Shown piece by piece: positions 26,082 to 34,655 of a stretch of DNA of 64,000 nt (within the stretch, counting starts at the first letter, position 1; each line of letters opens with the position of its first letter). The translations under genes and the position numbers were made by a program. The stretch comes from DATMRF01 sp035566435. Lineage in GTDB: Bacteria > Verrucomicrobiota > Verrucomicrobiia > Limisphaerales > UBA8199. The stretch spans positions 62,001 through 126,000 of the forward strand of contig DATMRF010000034.1 in the NCBI GenBank assembly GCA_035566435.1. Direction: 5' to 3'. Under the pieces are notes generated by a model. The model saw only the letters and a program-made list of their open reading frames with translations, was not told where the DNA came from and ran no database searches.

Positions 26082-29000
26082 TTGAAAAGTAAGAATGAGA
26101 AGCGGAACTCCGCTGATCTGGCGATTCCCCCATCCCCGGTCGGAAGTAGCTGGCGGGGAACCGGTGACGGGATCATCCTGACCGCGTCTTGGCCCGCTTC
26201 AGAACGTCCGCTCGCCCTCCGTGCCTTGGCACGTTTGCCGGCGCGGTTGCGATTTGTGACCGCACTCCTGCTTCTGTTCTCCGCGGGCGTCTCGCTAGCC
26301 GATGGTTGGGAAAGCGGTCCCGGCTACCGGCGAACAGCGCTTCACCCTGTTGGCGCGGGTCGGGACGGATTCACTCTGATGCCCCCCAGTCAAACGGGGA
26401 TTTTCTTCACCAATGTGCTGTCTGAGGAACGGGCGCTGGCGAGTCAAATTCTGCCCAGTGGATCGGGAGTGGCAGCCGGGGACGTGGACGGCGACGGTTT
26501 GTGCGATCTGTATTTCTGCGGATTGAAGACCGGCAACCGTCTTTACCGCAACCTGGGGAACTGGAAATTCGAGGACATCACGGACTGGGCTGGGGTCGCC
26601 TGCACCAACCTCGATGCTACGGGTGCGGCGCTGGTCGATATCGATGGGGATGGACACTTGGATCTCATTGTCAACTCGCTGGGCGGCGGTACGCACGTTT
26701 TTCTCAACGACGGCAAAGGCCGCTTTACTGAGGCGAAGGAGGTTCTCAACGGGGGGATGGGCGGCATGTCCCTGGCCCTGGCGGACTACGACGGCGACGG
26801 CAGACTAGACCTCTATGTGGCCAACTATCGCGCCGACAGCGCGGCCGACAAACCCGATGCCAGGTTCAATCTGAGAATGGTGGACGGCCGGCTGGCAGTG
26901 GTTTCAATTAACGGGAAGCCGCTCACCGACCCGGAGTGGACCAATCGTTTTCGATTTAATATCGCCGATGACGGAAAAGGCGGAGCCAAGTTCTCTCACG
27001 AGGAGCTGGGTGAACCCGACGCGCTTTACCGGAACCTGGGTGGAGGACGGTTCGAACGCGTGCCCTGGACCGGGGGCGTTTTTCTTAACGAAGACTGCAA
27101 ACCGCTCGCGGAGCCCCCCCTGGACTGGGGGCTGAGCGTTATGTTTCGCGATCTGAATGGGGATGGGAAGCCCGACTTATATATTTGTAACGACTTCGCT
27201 ACTCCCGACCGGATCTGGATGAATGACGGGCACGGACATTTTCGAGCGATTCCGCGGACGGCGATACGTCAGATCCCGCTATCCTCGATGGCGATGGATA
27301 TCGCCGATGTCGATCGTGACGGTTTCGACGATCTATTTGTCGGCGAAATGCTCAGCCGGGAACATCGGCGGCGGTTGGTACAACGAACGAACTTGAGGCC
27401 TGACATCCTGCCTCTGGGAGCGATCGAGAACCGCCCGCAGTATTCGCGCAACGTGTTGCTGCGGAACCGCGGTGACGGCACCTATGCTGAAGTAGCCCAG
27501 TTCGCCGGAGTGGAGGCTTCGGAGTGGTCCTGGACGCCCATTTTCCTGGACGTGGATCTGGACGGTTACGAGGATCTGCTGATCGCCAACGGCTTCGTGC
27601 GCGACAACATGAACCTCGACGCGCTGGATGCGGCTAATCGGGCCAATGCCAACCAACGGGGGTCCGTCATCGCGATGATGCAAGCGCGGCGGCTTTTCCC
27701 GAGTCTAGTGCCCCCCAAGGTGGCTTTCCGCAACCTGGGCGGATTGAAGTTCGTCGAGGTCGGTCACCAGTGGGGGTTCGACACCCGGGTGATCTCCCAG
27801 GGCATGTGCCTGGCTGATTTGGACAATGACGGAGATATGGACGTGGTGGCCAATAACCTCAATAGCGTCGCCAGCATCTACCGCAATGACACCTCCAAGC
27901 CGCGCCTGGCGGTGACGCTGAAGGGGCGGTCGCCAAACACACATGGCATCGGCGCGAAAATTCGAGTCTATGGCGGCCCAGTCCCCATGCAGAGCCAGGA
28001 AATGATCAGCGGGGGACGCTATCTCTCCTGCGACCAGGCGATGCGTGTGTTTGCAGCCGGTTCGCTGACCAACCAGTTGAGAATTGAAGTGGATTGGCCC
28101 AGCGGGCGGCGCAGCGTGGTACGCGAGGCGGCCGCCAACTACCTTTACGAAATTGACGAGGCGGACTCGGTGGTTGTGAATCCTCGTGGGACGGCTGCCC
28201 CCGCTCCCTTTTTCGAGGACGCCAGCGGACTGCTCGCCCACTCCCACCACGAGGAGCCGTTCGATGATTTTGCGCGTCAGCCGACCCTGAGCAAGCGATT
28301 GAGCCAGCTCGGCCCCGGTGTTTGCTGGTGCGATCTCAACGGTGACGGCCATGAGGATCTGGTCATCACCAGCGGCAAGGGTGGGGCGCTGGGAGTGTTC
28401 ATGAACGATGGCAAAGGGGGCTTCCAACCCTGGCGAAGCGGTCAGACGGCGACCCGGGACCAGACCGCCGTGGTGGCTTGGCCGCGCGATACCAACGGTC
28501 CGGTGCTCCTGGTAGGCTCCGCCAATTACGAGGATGGCCAGCCCGCTGGCGCCGGTGTCCATGCATACGATGTGGCCGGAGCCAAAGTGGCTGAGGCCAT
28601 CCCGGGAGCCGATGCCAGCGTTGGCCCGTTGGCCCTGGCTGACCTGTACGGGGATGGCCAACTGGATTTGTTCGTCGGGGCAAGGGTGAGCGCCGGAAAA
28701 TATCCTGAGGGGGGAAAGTCCCGCATCTTCCGCAACCAGGGCGGGACTTTTGTTTTGGATGAGCCGAACACCAGGGCCATCGAGGCCGCGGGGATGGTTA
28801 GCGCCGCTGTTTTCAGCGACCTCGATGGCGACGGTTTTCCCGAATTAATCCTCGCGTGCGAATGGGGGCCGCTGCGCATTTTCCACAACGACCACGGCCG
28901 CCTGAGCGCGTGGGATCCGCCGCTCATCATGTCGTCGTCTAATTACCTTTCCTCCAAGGCATCTTCCGGGCCTGCCTCTCGTACTCCTCAGCCCCCAACT

Positions 29001-30014
29001 ATGGCCCAACTCACGGGTTGGTGGAATGGAGTCACCACCGGCGACCTTGATGGCGACGGGCGGCCGGACATCATCGCCAGCAACTGGGGCGAGAACTCAA
29101 AATACCAGTGCCATCGTGCGGCCCCACTACGGATTTACTTCGCCGATTTTAACGAGGAGGGCGTCAATGGCTTGATCGAGTCGTACTTCGAACCGGCCAT
29201 GGGAAAATACGTCCCCGAGTATCGCCTCGACGTCCTCGCGCGAGGGATGCCGTTCCTCCGAGGGCAATTCCACAGCTACCAGGTCTTCGCGGACGCAGGC
29301 GTGGAGGAAGTGCTGGGCGCTCGGTTGCACCAGGCGCGCTTCCTCGAGGCGAAGTGGCTGGAATCGACCGTATTCCTCAACCGAGGCGACCACTGGGAGG
29401 TCCGGGTGATGCCTCCCGAGGCGCAGTTCGCCCCCGCCTTCGCGGTGGTGGTCGCGGACTACGATGGGGATGGCCGCGAAGATGTTTTCCTGAGCCAGAA
29501 TTTCTTCGCGGTTGAGCCGGAGACATCGAGGTATGATGCCGGGCGCGGACTATGGCTCCAGGGGGATGGCCAAGGCGGGTTGCGCGCCGTGCCGGGACAA
29601 GAGAGCGGGGTCATGGTGTATGGCGAACAGCGCGGCGCCGCCGTTGCGGATTTCGACGGCGACGGCCGGGTGGACCTGGCGGTGACGCAGAATGCCGCCC
29701 AGACGCGCCTGTTCAGAAATGTGCGCGCCAAACCGGGCTTGCGCGTGCGGCTCAAGGGTCCGTCTGGAAATCCCTGGGGCGTCGGCGCCCAACTGCGACT
29801 AAAGCACGGCGAGCACTACGGGCCGGTGCGCGAGGTTCATGGCGGCGGAGGCTATTGGTCGCAGGATAGCCCCGTCCAGATCCTGGCGGGCGCGGACGGG
29901 CCCACCCAACTGTGGGTCCGCTGGCCTGGCGGGAAGAGTTTTGTGGTGGATGTTCCTGCCGGCTCGGCGGAGGTGCAGGTGGGCATCGACGCGAGCATCA
30001 GCCGGGTGAAGTAA
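26082..30014 (+). CDS. Two-lobed VCBS/FG-GAP and ASPIC-UnbV exported protein (paralogue B)
   Basis: Up to 1,310 residues with the same plan as paralogue A: VCBS repeats (VAAGDVDGDGLCDLYFCG and others), first ASPIC/UnbV domain at about 608-700, a linker with HSHHEEPFDDFARQP (nearly identical in A), more VCBS repeats, second ASPIC/UnbV domain at about 1219-1300. The start is uncertain. The frame opens at TTG 26082, but the true signal peptide core (ALLLLFSAGVSLADG) begins near residue 59, and GTG 26256 would place a signal peptide directly at the N-terminus. No ATG is available in frame. A strong terminator separates it from the preceding gene, so it needs its own promoter. The next gene starts 33 bases downstream. 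Confidence 0.87.
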   Translation: MKSKNEKRNSADLAIPPSPVGSSWRGTGDGIILTASWPASERPLALRALARLPARLRFVTALLLLFSAGVSLADGWESGPGYRRTALHPVGAGRDGFTLMPPSQTGIFFTNVLSEERALASQILPSGSGVAAGDVDGDGLCDLYFCGLKTGNRLYRNLGNWKFEDITDWAGVACTNLDATGAALVDIDGDGHLDLIVNSLGGGTHVFLNDGKGRFTEAKEVLNGGMGGMSLALADYDGDGRLDLYVANYRADSAADKPDARFNLRMVDGRLAVVSINGKPLTDPEWTNRFRFNIADDGKGGAKFSHEELGEPDALYRNLGGGRFERVPWTGGVFLNEDCKPLAEPPLDWGLSVMFRDLNGDGKPDLYICNDFATPDRIWMNDGHGHFRAIPRTAIRQIPLSSMAMDIADVDRDGFDDLFVGEMLSREHRRRLVQRTNLRPDILPLGAIENRPQYSRNVLLRNRGDGTYAEVAQFAGVEASEWSWTPIFLDVDLDGYEDLLIANGFVRDNMNLDALDAANRANANQRGSVIAMMQARRLFPSLVPPKVAFRNLGGLKFVEVGHQWGFDTRVISQGMCLADLDNDGDMDVVANNLNSVASIYRNDTSKPRLAVTLKGRSPNTHGIGAKIRVYGGPVPMQSQEMISGGRYLSCDQAMRVFAAGSLTNQLRIEVDWPSGRRSVVREAAANYLYEIDEADSVVVNPRGTAAPAPFFEDASGLLAHSHHEEPFDDFARQPTLSKRLSQLGPGVCWCDLNGDGHEDLVITSGKGGALGVFMNDGKGGFQPWRSGQTATRDQTAVVAWPRDTNGPVLLVGSANYEDGQPAGAGVHAYDVAGAKVAEAIPGADASVGPLALADLYGDGQLDLFVGARVSAGKYPEGGKSRIFRNQGGTFVLDEPNTRAIEAAGMVSAAVFSDLDGDGFPELILACEWGPLRIFHNDHGRLSAWDPPLIMSSSNYLSSKASSGPASRTPQPPTMAQLTGWWNGVTTGDLDGDGRPDIIASNWGENSKYQCHRAAPLRIYFADFNEEGVNGLIESYFEPAMGKYVPEYRLDVLARGMPFLRGQFHSYQVFADAGVEEVLGARLHQARFLEAKWLESTVFLNRGDHWEVRVMPPEAQFAPAFAVVVADYDGDGREDVFLSQNFFAVEPETSRYDAGRGLWLQGDGQGGLRAVPGQESGVMVYGEQRGAAVADFDGDGRVDLAVTQNAAQTRLFRNVRAKPGLRVRLKGPSGNPWGVGAQLRLKHGEHYGPVREVHGGGGYWSQDSPVQILAGADGPTQLWVRWPGGKSFVVDVPAGSAEVQVGIDASISRVK

Positions 30015-30047
30015 AATATAGGCACTCAAGCCTCAGGAGAACTGAAA

Positions 30048-30989
30048 TTGAAAACTGCAGATGATCCTTGGCAGGCCTTCCAATTCATCGTTGCCGGCGG
30101 GAATGGTTCGGCTTACGATGGTAACGTCGTGATTAAGTGCCTGGTGAACGCTTCCCGGCCCGCTGTCCTGCTTGTTTCTTCTGGTTGGCTGGTGCTGGCA
30201 TGGGCGGGCTTGGGAGTGAGGGCTTCGGAACTGAATTGGAGCGCCGGCCCTGGTTACCGCTCGGCGGCCTTGTCTATCCCCAAATCAGGCCAGGTCGGCT
30301 TCACTCTCTTGCCGCCAGAGGTTACTGGCATCGCCTTCACGAACGGGCTAAGCGACGCCAAGGCCGCGGAGAACCAAATCAGGCTTAACGGTTCAGGAGT
30401 CGCTTGTGGTGACGTAGATGGCGATGGGCGCTGTGACTTATACTTTTGCGGCCTGGAGAACGGCAACAAGTTGTATCGCAATTTGGGGGGGTGGAAGTTT
30501 GAAGATATAACCGAGTCGGCGGGCGTCGCCTGTGCCGACCAGTACTCGACCGGCGCGGTCTTTGCCGATGTGAATGGAGACGGTCACTTGGACCTGCTCG
30601 TAAACGGGATCGGCAAAGGAACGCGCCTGTTTCTTAACGACGGCAAAGGACGGTTTCATGAAGTGTCGGGCGGCGGTTTGGTCCATAAGTTCGCGGCGAC
30701 CAGCTTGACGCTGGCGGATATCGATGGCGATGGGTATCTGGACTTGTACGTTCCAAATTACCGCACGACTACGATTCGACTGCGCTTTGGGCAGCGGTGG
30801 GGCCCGGCTCGCGAGATCCACGCGGGCAGCGGGTATTGGTCGCAAGACAGCCCGGTGCAAGTCATGGGCACGCCCGAGGCGCCCTCTGCGGCGTGGGTGC
30901 GCTGGCCCGGCGGCAAAACCCAGCAGGTTGCTATCCCACCAGGGGCGAAAGAAATGGAAGTGCGACTGGCCACCAATCGGGAACAATAG
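30048..30989 (+). CDS. Mini VCBS/ASPIC-UnbV protein made by an in-frame internal deletion (paralogue C)
   Basis: A 313-residue protein with a TTG start supported by AGGAG eight bases upstream. The N-terminal 240 residues match the beginnings of paralogues A and B: hydrophobic segment AVLLVSSGWLVLAWAGLG, then GSGVACGDVDGDGRCD, FADVNGDGHLD and LADIDGDGYLD. At about residue 240 the sequence NYRTTT passes directly to IRLRFGQRWGPAREIHAGSG, which corresponds to the last 75 residues of A and B (second ASPIC/UnbV domain, WVRWPGGK). Relative to B about 990 codons are missing, yet the frame is intact and ends normally. It may be a functional small variant, a decaying copy, or an assembly collapse between repeats. 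It converges on the TPR-VCBS gene. Confidence 0.8.
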   Translation: MKTADDPWQAFQFIVAGGNGSAYDGNVVIKCLVNASRPAVLLVSSGWLVLAWAGLGVRASELNWSAGPGYRSAALSIPKSGQVGFTLLPPEVTGIAFTNGLSDAKAAENQIRLNGSGVACGDVDGDGRCDLYFCGLENGNKLYRNLGGWKFEDITESAGVACADQYSTGAVFADVNGDGHLDLLVNGIGKGTRLFLNDGKGRFHEVSGGGLVHKFAATSLTLADIDGDGYLDLYVPNYRTTTIRLRFGQRWGPAREIHAGSGYWSQDSPVQVMGTPEAPSAAWVRWPGGKTQQVAIPPGAKEMEVRLATNREQ

Positions 30990-31016
30990 GCCCATCCCGG
31001 TGGAGCCGAATCTCCC

Positions 31017-34000
31017 TCACTTCTGGTGTTTCTGGCTCAGCACCAGCGGTCCCACCCAGCGCGTGTTGTATTTGGCCCGCCACGCATCGTCGAGATTGGG
31101 TGGCCTTGCCTGCCGGCCATAGGCCTGATCATCCATGCCATGGAAAGGCAGCGGCTCTACCCGCCAGCCCTGGGCGACATGGAAGTCGGCGTCCTTATCC
31201 CATCCTACGACAAACAAGAAGAAATCGCGCTCAAACCCGTCAGGCTTGGGCGGCACCCGGTCGGCCGCGAAGGAAAGCGCCAATTCGTCCCCACCGTTCA
31301 GCAAGACCAAGGCATTGTCCTTTTCGCTGACCAGGTCATCAACGGCCCCGTAACGGGTGCACCACCCGGAAGGTGTACGCGCCCAGGGGGGCTCGTCTCT
31401 AAGCCTGTCGTACTCCGGTGTCAACGGCAGCCACTCGGGCAGCGGGGCGAATTCGCTGAAACCGCGCCAATGCAGGTCGGAACGTTTCGGGAGCAAACGC
31501 GTCTCATGGTTCTCCCGCGAGGAAGTCTTCACGCAGAGCAAAACAGAATCCCAGTAGAGTTCAAAGGCGGTGGTCAACCGCAGACGGCGGGCGCCGGATG
31601 GCAGTTTGTTTTCCAGGTCCAGCAGGATCGTCTTCATCTTGCCCGCCGGCACGCCGACGTCCACCGGAACCCGCTTCCACGAGCCGTCTGGCAACTCCGC
31701 ATCAATGCTCGGGAAAGGAAATGGAAGACCTGGATCGAGCGAGCCGGCGATGTTTGCCATGCCGCCACCAAAGCGCAACCACCCGGTCAGGACCAGGACG
31801 AGCGGTTCCGCGACCGGGAGCTCGCCGAAATCCAGGGTAATGCCAAACGGTTCGGCCAAACCGCGCAATTGGGGCTCGCGCAAGCGTTCCGGTCCGGCAA
31901 GTCGTCCATCATTCGTGGTCAGCAGTTCAGTGACATCCAGACCATCGCTGCGTTTTGCCTGCCGCAGGGCGCACCGCGGGCGCAAGGTCCACAATTCGTG
32001 CGGAGGAAAAGGACGGCCCGCCTGCATTTTGCTCGTGGGCGCCACCATCGTTCCAGCGGGATGATCCACGACCGTGAGCCTAGCGTGATCCAGGTAAAGC
32101 ACCTCCCGGAGTTCCTCCGTGATCCGAACTTCATATTGGCCGTCGCGGGGCGGGAATTGGCGCTCGTTTCCAACAAAGAGATACTCTTCCGGGTCCTGCT
32201 CAACGTACCGCGATTGGCTGATGGGCAGCCCGAGGGGCGCGGCGCCCAATATATCGGTGACAAACTGGTATTTCTTGCCGTTCCAAGCGTAGAGGTAAGG
32301 ACACGAGCCGGACGGCAGCACAAGTTCGACTAACTCAAAGGGCCCTGGCTGCACGGGAACGTCCAGGGCGGTGGTGGTCAGGTCCGACCAGCGCATCCGG
32401 AGCAGCTCGAGTTTATCCCGCTGGCCAACCCCAATCTCAAACGGGAGTTGTTTCAATGTCCGGATCGTTCGCCAATGCCCCGACACTATCTCGACGCGGG
32501 AGCCCAGGCCCGAGGCGTTCGAGCGGTTGCCCACCAATCTCAACTTCAACTGTTTATTGGCGTTGCCGCCATCGTTGCGCCAGTACTGCAAACCGTTTTG
32601 TGAGCCCAGCACGAGGTCGGTGTCGCCGTCCTGATCGAAATCAGCCGCCACTACGAAGTCGGTTGGCCCGGCTTTGTCCAGACCGAGTTCTGCCGTTACG
32701 TCTTTGAAGCCCAGCTTGCCCAAATTGCGCCACATTCGCACCCCACTCCCCCACGCCAGGATGTCCAACCAGCCGTCATTATCATAATCCACCAATAGGA
32801 GGTCTTTGGCCTGCAGGCCCTGGAGCGGCAACGTGACCTTGTCTCCGCTTCCGCCGAATACGATCGTGATTTCCTCCTCACCCGCTAGCACCAGGTCCAG
32901 CATCAAGTCATTGTTCAGGTCCCCGAGCGTAACGAGGCTTGCGGGTGGCAGTTTCACTCCGGCGTTTGTTTGCACAAAGGGGCCTGCTCGCTGCTTGCAA
33001 AAGAACACCGGCGCCTCGCCAGCGCGGGTGACGAATACCCCCGGCACATCCTCGTTTCGCCAATCGTCGAAGGCTAACCTCTCGGATCCGGCGAATACCG
33101 CCGGCAATCCCGAATTGGTAGTGTCCTCCTGAAAGTAAAAGCTGCCCAGATTTCGAAAGACGCGCAGCCCCTGGCCCCCTGGCTGAATGGTGAGCAAATC
33201 CAGCTTGCCCGTGAAATCCAGGTCCGCGAGCAGCCCGTCTTTCGCCTTCAGGTCCTTCAGCCCTGCCGCCGACGTGACTTCGCGGAATTGTCCGTTGGTG
33301 GCAAAGCGGAACACATGCGAGGCTTGCTCCCCCAGCACGACGACATCTTCAAACCGGTCGTTGTTCAGATCTCCCACCAGGCACCGGCGGTAGGTCGCGT
33401 TGGTCGATCCCGGCGCCAGAGCCCCCAGCGCTGTAAAATGTCCGCGCGCATTGTCCAGCAGGCGAAACGCGTTGTCCTCCCTCACCAGCAGGCTGTTCCG
33501 GCCGTCGTGATTGTAATCCACCACACCCACCGGTCCGCGATAGCGGGTTGCCTCCGGACCGAACGCCGCGGCCGTGGCTTCCACGAACTTCACTGCAATA
33601 CCGCGGCGGTCTGGTTGCTCGAGCGTGAAGGCCACGCGCGGCTGAGTGTACTTGCAGCGCTCGAGCGCGGTTGGACTCAAAGAGATTCCCGGTTTTTTCG
33701 CCTGAAGTTCCTGGTGCTTTGCCAGCTCTTTGGCTGCCTCCGGCGCCCGCCCGGTTCGCTGGTAGAGCCGGCTCAATTGGTAATGGGCGGACGGATGATC
33801 CGGGGCGAACTGAAGGAGCGTTTCAAATTGTTGAATCGCGTCCTCCAGGTGCCCGGCACGTTCCTCGGCCAGCCCGAGTTGAAAAGTAAGCGCGTCCACC
33901 GCCGGATCGATTTTCTGGGATTGCTGAAAAGCCTGCACCGCCTTGTCAGGTTGGTTCAGACGCAGTTGAGCGCAACCCATTAGGTAATAGGCCGCTGCTT

Positions 34001-34289
34001 CGCTAGGGTCCAGGTCGATGGCCCTTTGGCATTGCTCGACCGCTCCCTCGTTGTTGTTCGCCAGCAGATAGGCATTGGCCAGGTTGAGACGCGCGTCGAT
34101 GCTCTCCGGTGCCAGCTTGACCGTGGCCGCGTAGGCCGCCACGGCGTTCGTGGCGTCGCCCTTTTCCAGGTAACCCTGGCCTGCAGTCATGAGCCGCTCG
34201 AATTCATCGTGGTGACCTCGTGACCGAACCAGAACCAACAGGGCGATGGCCACCAAAACGACTGGAATCCAAAGCAGGCGCTTTTGCAT
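31017..34289 (-). CDS. TPR and VCBS repeat exported/membrane-anchored fusion protein
   Basis: A 1,090-residue protein with an N-terminal anchor or uncleaved signal (LLWIPVVLVAIALLVLV, residues 4-20). Residues 30-200 are about five TPRs (for example YLEKGDATNAVAAYAATVKLAPES and HLEDAIQQFETLLQFAPDHPSAHYQLSRLY). Residues 240-600 carry VCBS-type repeats (VGVVDYNHDGRNSLLV, VGDLNNDRFEDVVVLG, LVDYDNDGWLDILAWG, AADFDQDGDTDLVLGS), and an ASPIC-like segment (NRSNASGLGSRVEI) is at about 605. The last 450 residues (from CPYLYAWNGKKYQFVTDIL) belong to no family I can name. TPR plus VCBS architecture suggests a scaffold joining periplasmic and surface components. Confidence 0.82.
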   Translation of the reverse strand: MQKRLLWIPVVLVAIALLVLVRSRGHHDEFERLMTAGQGYLEKGDATNAVAAYAATVKLAPESIDARLNLANAYLLANNNEGAVEQCQRAIDLDPSEAAAYYLMGCAQLRLNQPDKAVQAFQQSQKIDPAVDALTFQLGLAEERAGHLEDAIQQFETLLQFAPDHPSAHYQLSRLYQRTGRAPEAAKELAKHQELQAKKPGISLSPTALERCKYTQPRVAFTLEQPDRRGIAVKFVEATAAAFGPEATRYRGPVGVVDYNHDGRNSLLVREDNAFRLLDNARGHFTALGALAPGSTNATYRRCLVGDLNNDRFEDVVVLGEQASHVFRFATNGQFREVTSAAGLKDLKAKDGLLADLDFTGKLDLLTIQPGGQGLRVFRNLGSFYFQEDTTNSGLPAVFAGSERLAFDDWRNEDVPGVFVTRAGEAPVFFCKQRAGPFVQTNAGVKLPPASLVTLGDLNNDLMLDLVLAGEEEITIVFGGSGDKVTLPLQGLQAKDLLLVDYDNDGWLDILAWGSGVRMWRNLGKLGFKDVTAELGLDKAGPTDFVVAADFDQDGDTDLVLGSQNGLQYWRNDGGNANKQLKLRLVGNRSNASGLGSRVEIVSGHWRTIRTLKQLPFEIGVGQRDKLELLRMRWSDLTTTALDVPVQPGPFELVELVLPSGSCPYLYAWNGKKYQFVTDILGAAPLGLPISQSRYVEQDPEEYLFVGNERQFPPRDGQYEVRITEELREVLYLDHARLTVVDHPAGTMVAPTSKMQAGRPFPPHELWTLRPRCALRQAKRSDGLDVTELLTTNDGRLAGPERLREPQLRGLAEPFGITLDFGELPVAEPLVLVLTGWLRFGGGMANIAGSLDPGLPFPFPSIDAELPDGSWKRVPVDVGVPAGKMKTILLDLENKLPSGARRLRLTTAFELYWDSVLLCVKTSSRENHETRLLPKRSDLHWRGFSEFAPLPEWLPLTPEYDRLRDEPPWARTPSGWCTRYGAVDDLVSEKDNALVLLNGGDELALSFAADRVPPKPDGFERDFFLFVVGWDKDADFHVAQGWRVEPLPFHGMDDQAYGRQARPPNLDDAWRAKYNTRWVGPLVLSQKHQK

Positions 34290-34655
34290 TTAAGGGCTTT
34301 CAGCAGTCTCTGACTCATAATCGTTAGAAAGATCGGAATCAACATTTTTGTGCGGACGACCATCGAGAGGGCGTGGTTCTCGCGGAAGCCCTCGCTGTGA
34401 GGGTAAGGAGAGCCTTTTGTACCGGTTCCAGGACCGGTTATCCCAATTCACTGGATTTTCGCGTTGGCTTTCTTATACTCAGCACGTGCCCGCTTTTGTG
34501 AAGTGTGTTGCTGACTCCTTTGGGCGCGGCTCGTGTCAAGGGACGCCAGCTATGAAACGGTTTTCTGCTGAATCTGCAATGTGGCTAGGCAGGCGAGGAC
34601 AATTAACCTATCCGGACAGATATTGCTCGCCGGCGGAATCTCGCCCTTAACCCAT
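34290..34655. other. Divergent intergenic region with a palindrome
   Basis: About 365 bases between the divergent TPR-VCBS gene and paralogue D. It contains the ACCGGT dyad listed separately and probably the promoters of both genes. No gene was supported; an in-frame upstream extension of paralogue D to 34581 has no signal or ribosome binding site. Confidence 0.4.
34421..34438. promoter_or_regulatory. 18-bp ACCGGT dyad, possible operator
   Basis: ACCGGT, six bases, ACCGGT; the whole 18-mer is close to its own reverse complement. It lies between two divergent genes about 130 bases from one start and 220 from the other. Operator function is a guess. Confidence 0.3.

Noticed and set aside
17568..30989. 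CRISPR-like array impression from repeated VCBS segments
   Set aside because: The repeats are long, coding and diverged; no short repeats with unique equal-length spacers occur, and there are no cas genes.
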